A stretch of 64,000 bases of DNA, from the NCBI RefSeq assembly GCF_000331105.1, contig NC_020054.1, forward strand, positions 1,539,698 through 1,603,697, in the 5' to 3' direction. The notes under the pieces were generated by a model that was given only the letters and a program-made list of their open reading frames with translations, was not told where the DNA came from and searched no databases. A program made the translations under genes and the position numbers. Positions 45,130 to 54,805 of this stretch are shown one piece after another. The stretch comes from Fibrella aestuarina BUZ 2. GTDB taxonomy: Bacteria; Bacteroidota; Bacteroidia; Cytophagales; Spirosomataceae. Every line of letters begins with the position of its first letter. Position 1 is the stretch's first letter.

Positions 45130-46293
45130 TTATACTTTCACGTCGGATGCCTGCTTTTGAGCCTTTAGGGCCAGTTCCGTTGCCAGGAAGCAGTGCGCCT
45201 GCGTCATGGCGGTTTCGGTTCGGTTCAGCACGTCGTCGATCAACTGCCGCCCGAAGGGTAAATCACCCTGGCTGCAATCCACATAACGTGTCTCTTTCTG
45301 ATCGACCAGAAACAGGTGCTCGCCATTAGGGCGCCCCGCCACGTCGACATACTTCCGCAGTTCGATGTAGCCATCAGTACCCAGAATCGTCAGGCGGCCA
45401 TCCCCCCAGGTGCTTAGGCCGTTGGGCGTAAACCAGTCGAGGCGAACGTATCCGGTGCCGCCATTTCCGCGCAGCATCATATCGCCAAAATCCTGGAAAT
45501 TGGGGTATTGTGGGTGGTTGACGTTACGGACCTGCGAGGCCACGACGCCCGCCTCGGTGGAGCCGGTGAAAAACAAAAACTGCTCGCACTGATGCGCGCC
45601 AATGTCGCAGAGGATACCGCCGAACCGTTTTTTATCGAAAAACCAGTCGGGGCGCGGGTTCAGGCCGATGCGGTGTGGCCCCAGCCCGATCGTCTGAATC
45701 ACCTTGCCGATGGCCCCGGCTTTCACCAACTCGCCCGCCCGCACCGTAGCGCGTACGTCGAAATGTTCGCTATAGCTGATGGAGTAAATGCGCTTGGTTT
45801 CTTTCTGCACGCGACGTACCTCCGCCAATTGCTCGAGCGAGGTGATGCCCGGTTTATCTGCCAGGTAATCCTGCCCGGCTTTCATCACCCGAATGCCCAG
45901 CGGCGCGCGCTCGTCGGGGATGGCGGCGCTGAGAATGAGTTGAATCTGCGAATTGCCAATCAGTTCGTCTTCCGACTTGGCTACTTTGGCCTGCGGGTAT
46001 TTTTTGGTATAAGCCGCCAGCAAATCGGGTTCTTTGGCATACACACCCACCAGCTCGCCACCGCCGCGGAGTACGGCCTCGGTCATGCCATAGATGTGCG
46101 GGTGATTGAGGCCAATCGCGGCGAACTTGAGGCGTCCGGCCATACCGGTCGTGGGTACAGGCTGAAGCGTTTCATGCCGAACGGGCTGATGGCCAAAAGC
46201 AGGGACGTCGAGCGCCGAAAACGCGGTCAATCCCGCTGTCGCAGCGAGCGATTCGCGCAGAAAGCGGCGACGGTTAGCATTTGAGGAGGGCAT
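45130..46293 (-). CDS. Exported Gfo/Idh/MocA oxidoreductase 1 (Tat signal)
   Basis: The 387-residue product has a twin-arginine-like signal (NRRRFLRESLAATAG). The Rossmann region is altered (FAAIGLNHPHIYGMTEAV) compared with GxGxxG. The motif DYLADKPG replaces the usual EKP sugar-binding lysine motif (K kept). GGILCDIGAHQCEQFLFF carries the family's conserved D-x-G-x-H. It probably oxidises a sugar with a bound NAD(P) cofactor in the periplasm. It lies 32 bases upstream of ThuA. Confidence 0.92.
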   Translation of the reverse strand: MPSSNANRRRFLRESLAATAGLTAFSALDVPAFGHQPVRHETLQPVPTTGMAGRLKFAAIGLNHPHIYGMTEAVLRGGGELVGVYAKEPDLLAAYTKKYPQAKVAKSEDELIGNSQIQLILSAAIPDERAPLGIRVMKAGQDYLADKPGITSLEQLAEVRRVQKETKRIYSISYSEHFDVRATVRAGELVKAGAIGKVIQTIGLGPHRIGLNPRPDWFFDKKRFGGILCDIGAHQCEQFLFFTGSTEAGVVASQVRNVNHPQYPNFQDFGDMMLRGNGGTGYVRLDWFTPNGLSTWGDGRLTILGTDGYIELRKYVDVAGRPNGEHLFLVDQKETRYVDCSQGDLPFGRQLIDDVLNRTETAMTQAHCFLATELALKAQKQASDVKV

Positions 46294-46363
46294 ATAGGTC
46301 TAGGTTGTATAGGAAAGTGAGGGAAGCGTAAGCGGCGGAGCCAATTCGGGAAAGAATCGGGGG

Positions 46364-47770
46364 TTATCTGGCTTTGGCCAGTGCGGGGACAGCGTAGGCG
46401 GCCCGTTGGGGACGCGACAGCAGGGCGTTGGCTTCGGGATCGTTTTTGAACTGCTCGCGGGCTGGGTCCCAATACAGCTTGCGCTTCAGCTTCATGGTGG
46501 CATGATGAAGCAGACAGGCCGAGCACGACCGATGCCCCACTTCGATCGGGGCAATTGGCGGCTTGCGACTTTGGATGCTTTGCAGCCAGTTACCATGCTG
46601 ATCGTCGCTGACGGGCAGGTGCACCTCGTTGGGCCCCAGTTTCGACGTCAGGATGCGCGGATCACTCGCATCCAGCGCTTTTGTGTTACCCGCTGCGGCG
46701 ACGGGATCGCTGGCGGTGGCGGTGTAGTTACCCCGCGTCACGAAAATCCAGCCCTCGGTGCCCTCAAAGCGGATGCCATTGGGTAGTTCGTTGCTGACGA
46801 CCATGTGTACCCCATTGGCGTAGTTGGCCTCGGTCCGGAAGATGCCGTGAACATCCCACAGCCCACTCGTCGGGAACTGCGCCGTGCCCCAGATTTCGAC
46901 GGGGCCGGTGCGTTCGGTATCCATGGCCCAGTGGGCCGAGTCGATGTGGTGCGAGCCCCAGCCGGTGATCATGCCGGCGCCAAACTGTTCGCAACGCAGC
47001 CAGCCGGGGCGGTCGTAGTCGGCCTGTGGGTGCACCCGTTTTTCGGTATAATACACTTCCGGCGTGGTGCCGAGCCACATGTCGTAGTTCAACGTAGCGG
47101 GTATGGGCATCGCCGGTTCTTCGTTCCCTGAGGGGTCGCCGGGCAGGCCTACGTAAACGGTTTTTAACTGACCGATCCGCCCGTTACGGACCAACTCGGC
47201 GGCAATCCTGAATTGCGCCCACGACCGCTGTTGGCTGCCGACCTGATAAATTCGGTTGGTCGCCTGCACGGCATTGCTCAAGGCGCGGCCTTCCGAAATG
47301 GTTAGCGAGGCGGGTTTCTGCATGTACACATCTTTCCCGGCCTGCACGGCTGCCATTCCGATGGGGGAGTGCCAGTGATCGGGTGTGCTGATGAGCACAG
47401 CGTCGATGTCTTTGTTTTGTAGCAGCTCGCGGTAGTCGCCGTAGGTACGTACCCCGTCGTAGGGTTTGCCTTCTTTCTTGCTGTAATACTCGTTGACCAG
47501 CTTCTTGGCATCCTGCACGCGGCGGCTATCCACATCGCATACGGCAACGATCCGGGCCGTGTCGTACTTCCAGACGCCGGGCATGTCGTGCCCCCGCGAA
47601 ATGCGCCCCGTACCGATAGCCCCTATGTTAATGCGATTACTTGGAGCGTTTTTACCAAAGACGGAGGCGGGAACGATCGTCGGAAAGCCCATTAATAACG
47701 TACCCGAAGCGGCTGTTTGCGCGGCTTTTTGGAGAAAAAGCCGCCGTGATACCTGTGACTGATTTGGCAT
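46364..47770 (-). CDS. Exported Gfo/Idh/MocA oxidoreductase 2 (Tat signal)
   Basis: The 468-residue product has SRRLFLQKAAQTAASG at its N-terminus, a Tat signal. The cofactor region is INIGAIGTGRISRGHDMPG, the sugar-site Lys is in DVYMQKPASLTISEGRAL, and GWGSHHIDSAHWAM corresponds to the D-x-x-H catalytic region. The first gene of the five-gene operon, it reads away from the divergent DUF1080 gene, and there are about 190 bases of promoter region between them. Confidence 0.93.
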   Translation of the reverse strand: MPNQSQVSRRLFLQKAAQTAASGTLLMGFPTIVPASVFGKNAPSNRINIGAIGTGRISRGHDMPGVWKYDTARIVAVCDVDSRRVQDAKKLVNEYYSKKEGKPYDGVRTYGDYRELLQNKDIDAVLISTPDHWHSPIGMAAVQAGKDVYMQKPASLTISEGRALSNAVQATNRIYQVGSQQRSWAQFRIAAELVRNGRIGQLKTVYVGLPGDPSGNEEPAMPIPATLNYDMWLGTTPEVYYTEKRVHPQADYDRPGWLRCEQFGAGMITGWGSHHIDSAHWAMDTERTGPVEIWGTAQFPTSGLWDVHGIFRTEANYANGVHMVVSNELPNGIRFEGTEGWIFVTRGNYTATASDPVAAAGNTKALDASDPRILTSKLGPNEVHLPVSDDQHGNWLQSIQSRKPPIAPIEVGHRSCSACLLHHATMKLKRKLYWDPAREQFKNDPEANALLSRPQRAAYAVPALAKAR

Positions 47771-47961
47771 ACGAGTGCGCTAAAAAGAAAGGTTGGTCAG
47801 CAATAGAGTACAAACACAAGATAATTTACTGAAAATTTTGGCTTTTTTTAATTTAGCAGTTCGTCAACGGTCAGGCCTATTTCATTCGATTGCATAAACT
47901 ACTCAGGGCGGTGGGGGTAATCTGGGGGGGCGGTGCCCTTTACAGTCAAAACAAACGACGT

Positions 47962-48603
47962 ATGAAACACCTGATTCTGCTAGTATCAGTAGCCTTGCTG
48001 ACAGCCTGCTCTGGTTCCAAACGAGCCACCTCGACGGATGAGAAGGGCTGGCAACGCCTTTTCGATGGCAAAACCCTGACCGGCTGGAAAGTGGCCGAAA
48101 ATCCGGCTACGTTCAGTGTGCAGGATGGCGCTATTGTGGTGTTCGGCCCGCGGGCGCACCTCTTCTATGATGGTCCGGTTGGCAACCACGACTTCACCAA
48201 CTTCGAATGGAAGGCCACTGTAAAAACGGCCCCTGGTGCCAACTCAGGTATGTTTATTCACACTACCTACCAGGATAAAGGGTGGCCGGCACAGGGCTAC
48301 GAAATTCAGGTAAACCAAACCCACTCAGACTGGCGCAAAACGGGTAGCGTGTACTCGTTTCAGGATGTGAAAGAGGTATTCGTGAAAGACGATGAATGGT
48401 ACACCGAACAGATTACCGTGCAGGGCAAAACCGTCACGGTACGTATCAACGGTAAGGTTATCAACGAGTATACCGAACCCGATAATCTGGACCGCAAAGG
48501 TGGCGACGCGCAACACCGCCTCAGCCACGGCACCGTTGCCTTGCAGGGACACGACCCCAAGAGCAAAGTGATGTTCAAAGACATCATGATCCGGCCGTTG
48601 TAA
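47962..48603 (+). CDS. DUF1080 lipoprotein (3-keto-glycoside hydrolase-type)
   Basis: The ATG at 47962 gives 213 residues with a lipobox (LLTAC, Cys16). The family blocks WQRLFDGKTLTGWKV, FTNFEWKATVKTAPGANSGMF, GYEIQVNQTH and VMFKDIMIRPL are complete. DUF1080 proteins hydrolyse 3-keto-glycosides made by Gfo/Idh/MocA-type enzymes. The divergent position next to two such enzymes fits that role, though the reaction is inferred here. Confidence 0.93.
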   Translation: MKHLILLVSVALLTACSGSKRATSTDEKGWQRLFDGKTLTGWKVAENPATFSVQDGAIVVFGPRAHLFYDGPVGNHDFTNFEWKATVKTAPGANSGMFIHTTYQDKGWPAQGYEIQVNQTHSDWRKTGSVYSFQDVKEVFVKDDEWYTEQITVQGKTVTVRINGKVINEYTEPDNLDRKGGDAQHRLSHGTVALQGHDPKSKVMFKDIMIRPL

Positions 48604-48611
48604 TCGAATGC

Positions 48612-48686
48612 AAGACCGCGAAGGGTAACGCAAAGGGCGCCAAGAAATTAACTCTTGGCGCCCTTTGCGTTACCCTTCGCGGTCTT
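48612..48686. terminator. Perfect 34-bp hairpin between convergent genes
   Basis: Bases 48612-48645 pair perfectly with 48653-48686 around a 7-base loop. The arms contain GCGAAGGGTAACGCAAAG and its complement, a word of the type 'CTTTGCG...TTACCCTTCGCGG' seen as a dispersed palindrome in many bacteria. It lies between the DUF1080 and RND genes. Confidence 0.9.
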
Positions 48687-48695
48687 CGCGTCTAC

Positions 48696-51600
48696 CTATA
48701 CTAATTCTGCCTCGGGCTCGGCTACCGCCGTTACGTCAACGCGTGGCGGTAGCAATTTGTACAGCACTGGCGTCACCACCCGCGAGAGCAACGTACTGGA
48801 AACCAGGCCGCCGATGAGCACCCAGGCCAGGGGGCTGTAGAGCGGATTGTTCTCGATAGCGAGCGGAATGAGCCCGCCGATGGCCGTGAGCGAGGTCAGT
48901 ACAATCGGCACGAAACGAACCTCGCCCGCTTCCTGAATAGCTTCGTCGAGCGGGATGCCCTGCTCGCGTAGCTGATTGGTGAAATCAACCAGCAGAATGG
49001 AGTTCTTTACCTCGATGCCGATCAGCGCGATCAGACCGATCACGGCAACGAATGAAAACGGATTGCCCGTCAGCAGCAGCGCGACAATGGCCCCGATAAT
49101 GCCCAACGGAATCACCGACAGCACAATCAACGAACTTTTGAAGGTGCCGAATTCCAGAATCAGTACGGCCAGAAAACCGAACGCCGTAATCAGGATGATG
49201 GTGCCCAGCCCTCCGAACGACTTTTCACGGCTTTCCAACTCCCCGGCCGCTTTATACGTGAACCCCTTGGGGAACGTCATTTTGCCCAGTTTGGCCAGCA
49301 CGTCGGTGAAGACGTTGTCGACTAGATAACCCGTTTTGACGAAGCCCGTAATGGTCACGTAGCGGTCTTTGTCATAATGCAAAATCTGGTTGGTGCCCGA
49401 TTCGAACTGCAAATCGGCGATCTGCCGCAGCGGTACGGCGCTCCCGGTCAGGCTGTTGATGTAGAGGTTACTCAGCGCGCTTTGGTCGGTCGAAGCACCC
49501 TTGGGCAGCGTGACGTTGATGGTGTAATCGTCCGAAGTTTCGGGGTCTTTGAACGTACCCACGTTGAGCCCCGCTACCGCCAGCCGGATGGTGCGGTTTA
49601 CGTCGGCAATAGACAGGCCCAGTAGGCCCGCTTTCTCTTTGTTGATCTTCACGCGCAGGTCGGTGCGGCGCGTTGCCAGCGGGTTGTTTACGTACAGCAA
49701 ACCCGGCGTCTGGCGGAAAACGGCCTCGACCCGCGCAGCCTGGGTACGTAGCGAATCGAGGTTTTCGCCGAAAACGCGCACCGCCACCGGCGCCTCCTGG
49801 GCGGGCCCCTGCTCAAAATCTTTCACCTCGATTTTGGCGTTAGGATAGCTGGCCAGTCGCTCACGCAGTCGGTCGATGATCACCCGCTTCTGGTCGGGGC
49901 GCGTGTCGGGCTGAAGCTGCACCAGCACCTGCGCAAAGTTGGGCGACTCGCTCCGTTGCACGATGTTGTAATAGATGCGCGGATTGCCCTTGCCCACATT
50001 GCTGGTGAAATACTGGATCGTCGGCTCGCGCTTCAGCACGCTTTCGACAAAGCGCGTGACCGTGTTGGTTTCCGACAGGTTGCTGCCGTCGCCGGTTTCA
50101 ATATTGACCAGAAACTGCGGTTTTTCGGAGGCTGGAAAGAGCGCAAACCCAACTTGTTTGAACAGCGACAGCGACCCGATGAATAAGGCAACGGCCGTCA
50201 GCAGCGTCAGCACCGGATGGCGCAGGCCCCACACCAGCAGCTTGCTGTACGACGCGCCGATTACCCGCTTCAGACCCCGCAGAAACCAGTTGCCTTCGGG
50301 GTTGTGGTTGTGGCTCAGCAGGCGGCTGCTTAGGAACGGGACGATCGTGAGCGACACCACCATCGAGGCCAACACCGTCGTCACCACGGCCATCGGCAGC
50401 GACCGGATGAAATCGCCGGAGCCTTCGGGCAAAAAGATGAGTGGCAAAAAGGCCAGCACCAGCGTGGTCGTGCAACCGATTACGGCGGTGGTAATCTGGC
50501 TGGTAGCCTGAATGGCGGCGTCGCGTTTGCTGTAGCCTTCGCGCAGGTACCGCTCGATGTTTTCGACCACCACAATGCTGTCGTCGACCAGAATACCCAG
50601 CGCCACGATGAACCCGACAATGCTCAACTGGTTAATGCTGAAACCAAAGGCACCGAGCAACGCCAGCCCGATGGCCAGCGACAGCGGAATGGAAATCATG
50701 ACGACGGAAGCCGCCCGGAACCCCAAGGGTAGCAGCGTGATCGACACCAGCAGAATGGCGATGCCGAAATCCTTGGCAAAGCGCGAGAGTCGCTTGCTCA
50801 CGCTCGCCGCCTGATCGAAGTTTTTGGTCAGGACGATGTGCGACGGCAACGTTTTGGCAAACTCGCTGATCACGGGCCGAAGCTGTTGCCCTACTTTCTC
50901 GATGTTGGCGCCCGTTTTCTGAGCCGCCGTAACGAGCACCGCCCGGTGGCCGTTCAGGCGCGTCAGGTACGTTGCTTCTTCGTAATTGAGCGCAACGTCG
51001 GCGATGTCGCGGAGGTAGATGGTTTTCTGTCCATTGGTCGAAACGATGGTATTCCGAATGTCGTCGAGCGATTGGTAATCGCCGCTGGTTTTGACGTTGA
51101 ACTTGCGCGTACCGGCCAGCAGGCTACCCGCCGGAATGTTCAGGTTTTCGGCCTGAAGTGCGCCCAACACTCGGTTAACGGCGATGCCCGCCTGCGCCAT
51201 CTTCTCAATGTTAAGCGACACCCGCACGGTGGTCTTTGGGAAGCCCCAACTCGCTACGTTTTTCAGCGTCTTTACCTTTTCCAGCTGTTCGCGTAGGCGG
51301 TCTGCCTGCTCGCCCAACTCCTTGTCGGTGGCTACTTCCGACTGCAACGCCACTTGTACGATGCTGACGTCGGTGGGTGAAAACTTCCGGATTTCGATGC
51401 GGAAAATGTCGGCGGGTAGTTCGGCGCGCAGGGCGTTGACTTCGCGCACCATTTCCTGGTACTTCTCATCGGGATCCTGGCTGTATTCATATTCGACCCG
51501 CGCCACTACCAGCCCGTCTTCGATGCTGGTAATGACGTGATCCATGTTGTCGAGGGCGTTGAATCGGGCCTCTACGGGGTCGGCTACGAGTTCTTCCATA

Positions 51601-51773
51601 TCCTCAGCGTCGGTGCCGGGATACACGAAAATGACGGCAAATTGCGGGGCCGTAAACTCGGGGTCCTCGCCCCGCGGCATATTCACCAATGCGTTGATGC
51701 CAAGTGCAAACACGGCGATGAACAGCACCAGCATAAACTGCCAGTTCTTGACGGAAAATTGAGCTAAGTTCAT
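48696..51773 (-). CDS. RND-family efflux pump, inner-membrane permease
   Basis: The 1025-residue product has two halves of six membrane segments, with first-segment region FMLVLFIAVFALGINALVNMPRGEDPEF, GILVDDSIVVVENIERYLREG in the fourth/fifth-segment region, and ALIGIEVKNSILLVDFTNQLREQG in the second half. The acidic D-D of segment 4 (VDDS) is present. It is an AcrB/MexF-type proton antiporter of the metal- or drug-efflux class. It is the last gene of the operon. Confidence 0.95.
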   Translation of the reverse strand: MNLAQFSVKNWQFMLVLFIAVFALGINALVNMPRGEDPEFTAPQFAVIFVYPGTDAEDMEELVADPVEARFNALDNMDHVITSIEDGLVVARVEYEYSQDPDEKYQEMVREVNALRAELPADIFRIEIRKFSPTDVSIVQVALQSEVATDKELGEQADRLREQLEKVKTLKNVASWGFPKTTVRVSLNIEKMAQAGIAVNRVLGALQAENLNIPAGSLLAGTRKFNVKTSGDYQSLDDIRNTIVSTNGQKTIYLRDIADVALNYEEATYLTRLNGHRAVLVTAAQKTGANIEKVGQQLRPVISEFAKTLPSHIVLTKNFDQAASVSKRLSRFAKDFGIAILLVSITLLPLGFRAASVVMISIPLSLAIGLALLGAFGFSINQLSIVGFIVALGILVDDSIVVVENIERYLREGYSKRDAAIQATSQITTAVIGCTTTLVLAFLPLIFLPEGSGDFIRSLPMAVVTTVLASMVVSLTIVPFLSSRLLSHNHNPEGNWFLRGLKRVIGASYSKLLVWGLRHPVLTLLTAVALFIGSLSLFKQVGFALFPASEKPQFLVNIETGDGSNLSETNTVTRFVESVLKREPTIQYFTSNVGKGNPRIYYNIVQRSESPNFAQVLVQLQPDTRPDQKRVIIDRLRERLASYPNAKIEVKDFEQGPAQEAPVAVRVFGENLDSLRTQAARVEAVFRQTPGLLYVNNPLATRRTDLRVKINKEKAGLLGLSIADVNRTIRLAVAGLNVGTFKDPETSDDYTINVTLPKGASTDQSALSNLYINSLTGSAVPLRQIADLQFESGTNQILHYDKDRYVTITGFVKTGYLVDNVFTDVLAKLGKMTFPKGFTYKAAGELESREKSFGGLGTIILITAFGFLAVLILEFGTFKSSLIVLSVIPLGIIGAIVALLLTGNPFSFVAVIGLIALIGIEVKNSILLVDFTNQLREQGIPLDEAIQEAGEVRFVPIVLTSLTAIGGLIPLAIENNPLYSPLAWVLIGGLVSSTLLSRVVTPVLYKLLPPRVDVTAVAEPEAELV

Positions 51774-51804
51774 GGTGTATGTAGCGCCGAGGCGGCGCGT
51801 TTAC

Positions 51805-52884
51805 CTATTTTACAGCCACGCGCGAATCTTCGGTCAGGAAAGCTGAACCGCTTGTAACTACTTGGTTTACGGATTGTAATCCCCCCGTCAGTAAGACCTT
51901 AGTGCCGCTGATGTAGCCGATCTGAATTGGTTGCTTACGCACCCGCTGTGGGCCTGTTGCGGCCTGACGGGTTGCCAGCACGTATACGAATCCGTCTTTG
52001 CCATTGCCCTCCACGATCGCTTCGATCGGCACCATCGCGTAGGTACGTCGTTGGGTGGGGGTAAGGGTCGCCTTGGCGAACAGCCCCGGCGCTAATCTGG
52101 CACCGGCCGGGTTCAGCCGAATCTCGACCTCATAGAGTTTGTTCATGGGGTCAGCGGCCTGCCCCAGTTCGGTGATCGTGCCCGAAAAGGACCGGTCAGG
52201 ATAGGCGTCGAGCGCTATGGTTGCCCGATCGCCGAGCTTGAGCCGGGCCCAGTCTTTGTCAGCCACGCCCACGCGCACTACCCAATCGTTGCGGCGGTTA
52301 CCCGATAGCAGGTATACGCCTGCACCGGCAGCGACAAACTCACCTTCGTTAACCAGTTTACGCGTGACGGTGCCATCCACCGACGCCCGAATCTGGGCAT
52401 ACCCCCGGTTGAATTGCGCAATCGTCAGGTTCTGCCGCGCTACGTTGCTGCCCGTCGTGGCGTTCTGGAGCTGTTCGAGCGTGGCGGCGGTGTCGGCGTA
52501 CAGCTTTTTAACGCGTGCTAGATCGCGCTCGGCTTTTTCCTGCCCCAGTTGAGCCTGCGATACCTGCGCATCGATTTCGGTCAGATTGAGCGTAGCGAGC
52601 AGTTGGCCTTTCCGTACGGTCTGCCCTTCGTCGACGTAGAGTTTGTTGACGATGCCGCCAATCTTGAACGAGAGCCGCGCCTCTTCCGACGATGACACCA
52701 GCCCGGAGGCGACCACCGGTTCGGCCCGTTCAACCTGCTCGACTGCCGCCAGCCGAACGGGAATGATCGTGGCGTCGGTTACCGAGTCGGCTGCGGCGGT
52801 TTCCGTTGCCTGTTCGGTCTTGCTGTGGCAGCCCCATACGGTAGCGAGCGCAACCAGCGCAATGAGTAAATAAGTCGGTTTCAT
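51805..52884 (-). CDS. RND efflux periplasmic adaptor lipoprotein
   Basis: The ATG at 52884 gives 359 residues with a lipobox (VWGC, Cys19). Membrane-fusion-protein features follow: lipoyl half-motifs (RLSFKIGGIVNKLYVDEGQTVRKGQLLATLN), an alpha-hairpin, the second lipoyl part IRASVDGTVTRKLVNEGEFVAAG and the beta-barrel. It links the permease to TolC. It is 31 bases upstream of the permease gene. Confidence 0.95.
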   Translation of the reverse strand: MKPTYLLIALVALATVWGCHSKTEQATETAAADSVTDATIIPVRLAAVEQVERAEPVVASGLVSSSEEARLSFKIGGIVNKLYVDEGQTVRKGQLLATLNLTEIDAQVSQAQLGQEKAERDLARVKKLYADTAATLEQLQNATTGSNVARQNLTIAQFNRGYAQIRASVDGTVTRKLVNEGEFVAAGAGVYLLSGNRRNDWVVRVGVADKDWARLKLGDRATIALDAYPDRSFSGTITELGQAADPMNKLYEVEIRLNPAGARLAPGLFAKATLTPTQRRTYAMVPIEAIVEGNGKDGFVYVLATRQAATGPQRVRKQPIQIGYISGTKVLLTGGLQSVNQVVTSGSAFLTEDSRVAVK

Positions 52885-52898
52885 GTGTATGATGGTTG

Positions 52899-53321
52899 TT
52901 AGAGAACTGCTGTCCAGAAGGCGCAGATGCTGAGAATCAGACACAGCGGAATGTAGAAGGCCGTGTCGAGGCGGGCGAATGCGGTTTCGGTCGTGGTTTT
53001 GAAGAAGCCGACGTACCTGAAATCGCCAACGACGCGCAGGAAGAAAATACCCCCCACGCCAAGCAGACCATACTGGGTGAGCCAACTAGGCAACGTACCT
53101 GGCAACCAGCCGATTCGGTACAGATGCAAGACGGCCATCGCGGCGAGCCCCGCCGCCACAAGCAGCGTCAACCCCCGGCCTGGCTGGAACGCTTTCTGCC
53201 CGGCGCGGTCAGGTCGTTCGGGGAGGGCCGCGGACAGGCCCCAGGTGCCGCCGAACGCCCAGTAGACGTGGATGCCACTGATCAGCAGCAGCAGGGCGGT
53301 ATTGAGTAGCGCAGGGAGCAT
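52899..53321 (-). CDS. DUF3995 membrane protein
   Basis: The 140-residue product has four membrane segments and the family motif GIHVYWAFGGTWG near the N-terminus. DUF3995 has no known role. Its place between tolC-like and adaptor genes, with only 14 bases to the adaptor and 2 bases to the tolC-like gene, says it is co-transcribed with the pump, perhaps by chance insertion. Confidence 0.85.
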   Translation of the reverse strand: MLPALLNTALLLLISGIHVYWAFGGTWGLSAALPERPDRAGQKAFQPGRGLTLLVAAGLAAMAVLHLYRIGWLPGTLPSWLTQYGLLGVGGIFFLRVVGDFRYVGFFKTTTETAFARLDTAFYIPLCLILSICAFWTAVL

Positions 53322-53323
53322 AG

Positions 53324-54712
53324 TCAGGGCGTTGGTTGGGGAACTGCCGTGACTCGATCGAGCGCGGCGCGTTTGGCGAGTACCTCTTCGCGGGCAAGCG
53401 ACTGCTGAAGCTGAGCCGTCAGGCGGTCGTTTTGCACACGCAACAGTTCGATGAGCAGTGCCTGCCCATTGCGGTATTTGCTGTCGATAATACGGAAGGT
53501 CTGCTCAGCGTTGGTGAGGCCAGCTTGCGTAGCGGTGAGGCTTTGGTTGGCAGCGTCGAGTTCATAATAGGCCTGCAACACCTGTAGCTGAATCTGCCGC
53601 TCAACCTCGTTGATCCGATTTTGTACTGATTCCGCCTGAATTTTGGCCTGCTGAATCTTCGACCGTTTTTCGTAGCCCTTAAACAGATCCCATTGCAATC
53701 CAAGCTGCAACAGGGCGTACCCCTGGTTGCTGAACGTATAGCCAAATCCCTGAAAACCAGCGTTACCGCCCACATATAGATTCGGAATCATGGCGTTGGC
53801 TTCGTTGAGCTTGATGGCCAGCTGCGCGGCTTTCAGCGACTGCCCCAATTGCGTCAGCTCCTGCCGACTTTGTACGGCTGCCTGTTGCAGGTTGGGCAGC
53901 GCGTCTTCGCCTAGTGGCGTGGTTCGGGCCAGTGTCGAATCAATGGCGACGGGGGCAGTCAGGTCGCGGTTGAGCAGAAAGTTGAAGTAAGCCCTTGCCG
54001 TGGCCTGATTCTTATCCGCCGTCACCAGCTGCTGATCAATCTTGCTGAGTTCGTAGCGGGCCTGTGTCACCACTTCTTTGGTCGCCACGTTGTTGCTCAC
54101 CAGCTTTTCGTTCAGGCGCACCAACTCTCGCAAGGTGTTGCGGGCATTGTCGAATATCCGGCGGGCATCGAGCGTTTGCAGGTACTGGTAATAAGCCGTC
54201 TGGATACTGTAGCGAATTTCGTTTTCGACCACTCGCTGACGAGCCTGTTGTGCAGAGAGTAAACTTTTCTGAATCAGGTAGTTGTATTGAAGGTCGGTGT
54301 TGTACAGCGCATACTGCATGCTGACCTTTGTATCGTGAAAATTGTTGGGAGCCAGTTGCTCGTTGACGTTAGCGATGTTGGTGGGAAAGCGGTCCTGCCC
54401 CGTTAGTTTGTTGAGGGTACCGTAGACCGGATTGAGCAGATCGCCCACCGGAAACTGAAGCCGCCGCCCGCCCGCCGCCAGCGAATAGGTTGGGTTGAAC
54501 GCCACCCGCGGATAGAACAGAGCCTTCGCCTGCACCAGCGACTCGGCCACACGCCGAATCTCGTAGCCTTCCTGTTTTAAGGTCAGGTTATTGCGCAACC
54601 CCTCCTGAACGTAGCCGTCGAGTAGCGACGACGTACCCGGCGGGGCCGGTTGCGCCCAGCTAGCCGAATGGCAAACCAACAGGAAGAATATGTGGTAAAA
54701 GACCTTCTTCAT
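53324..54712 (-). CDS. TolC-family outer-membrane efflux channel
   Basis: The 462-residue product has a signal peptide (ending at SWAQ) and two TolC-like repeats rich in long coiled helices: LLDGYVQEGLRNNLTLKQEGYEIRR, and AVQSRQELTQLGQSLKAAQLAIKL later. It should form the outer-membrane channel for the pump. It is the first gene of the operon; an operator-like palindrome lies 18 bases upstream of its start. Confidence 0.93.
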   Translation of the reverse strand: MKKVFYHIFFLLVCHSASWAQPAPPGTSSLLDGYVQEGLRNNLTLKQEGYEIRRVAESLVQAKALFYPRVAFNPTYSLAAGGRRLQFPVGDLLNPVYGTLNKLTGQDRFPTNIANVNEQLAPNNFHDTKVSMQYALYNTDLQYNYLIQKSLLSAQQARQRVVENEIRYSIQTAYYQYLQTLDARRIFDNARNTLRELVRLNEKLVSNNVATKEVVTQARYELSKIDQQLVTADKNQATARAYFNFLLNRDLTAPVAIDSTLARTTPLGEDALPNLQQAAVQSRQELTQLGQSLKAAQLAIKLNEANAMIPNLYVGGNAGFQGFGYTFSNQGYALLQLGLQWDLFKGYEKRSKIQQAKIQAESVQNRINEVERQIQLQVLQAYYELDAANQSLTATQAGLTNAEQTFRIIDSKYRNGQALLIELLRVQNDRLTAQLQQSLAREEVLAKRAALDRVTAVPQPTP

Positions 54713-54729
54713 AATCAGTGCATAGTTTA

Positions 54730-54742
54730 TGAACAGTGTTTA
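54730..54742 (-). promoter_or_regulatory. Candidate TetR operator upstream of the efflux operon
   Basis: TGAACAGTGTTTA on the plus strand is a near-palindrome. On the minus strand the wider site ACTAAACACTGTTCATAAA matches the site upstream of the tetR gene (ACTGAACAGTGTTCATTA) at most positions. Confidence 0.65.
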
Positions 54743-54805
54743 GTAAATGGGTGTAGTCTAGTCTATCGCTGCCTTCCGAGGCTCATTCGGAATGCACCAA
54801 TGCGT

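Noticed and set aside
48696..54712. The RND pump as the exporter of the RiPP
   Set aside because: It is over 37 kb away with its own TetR control; nothing in the sequence links it to the peptide locus.
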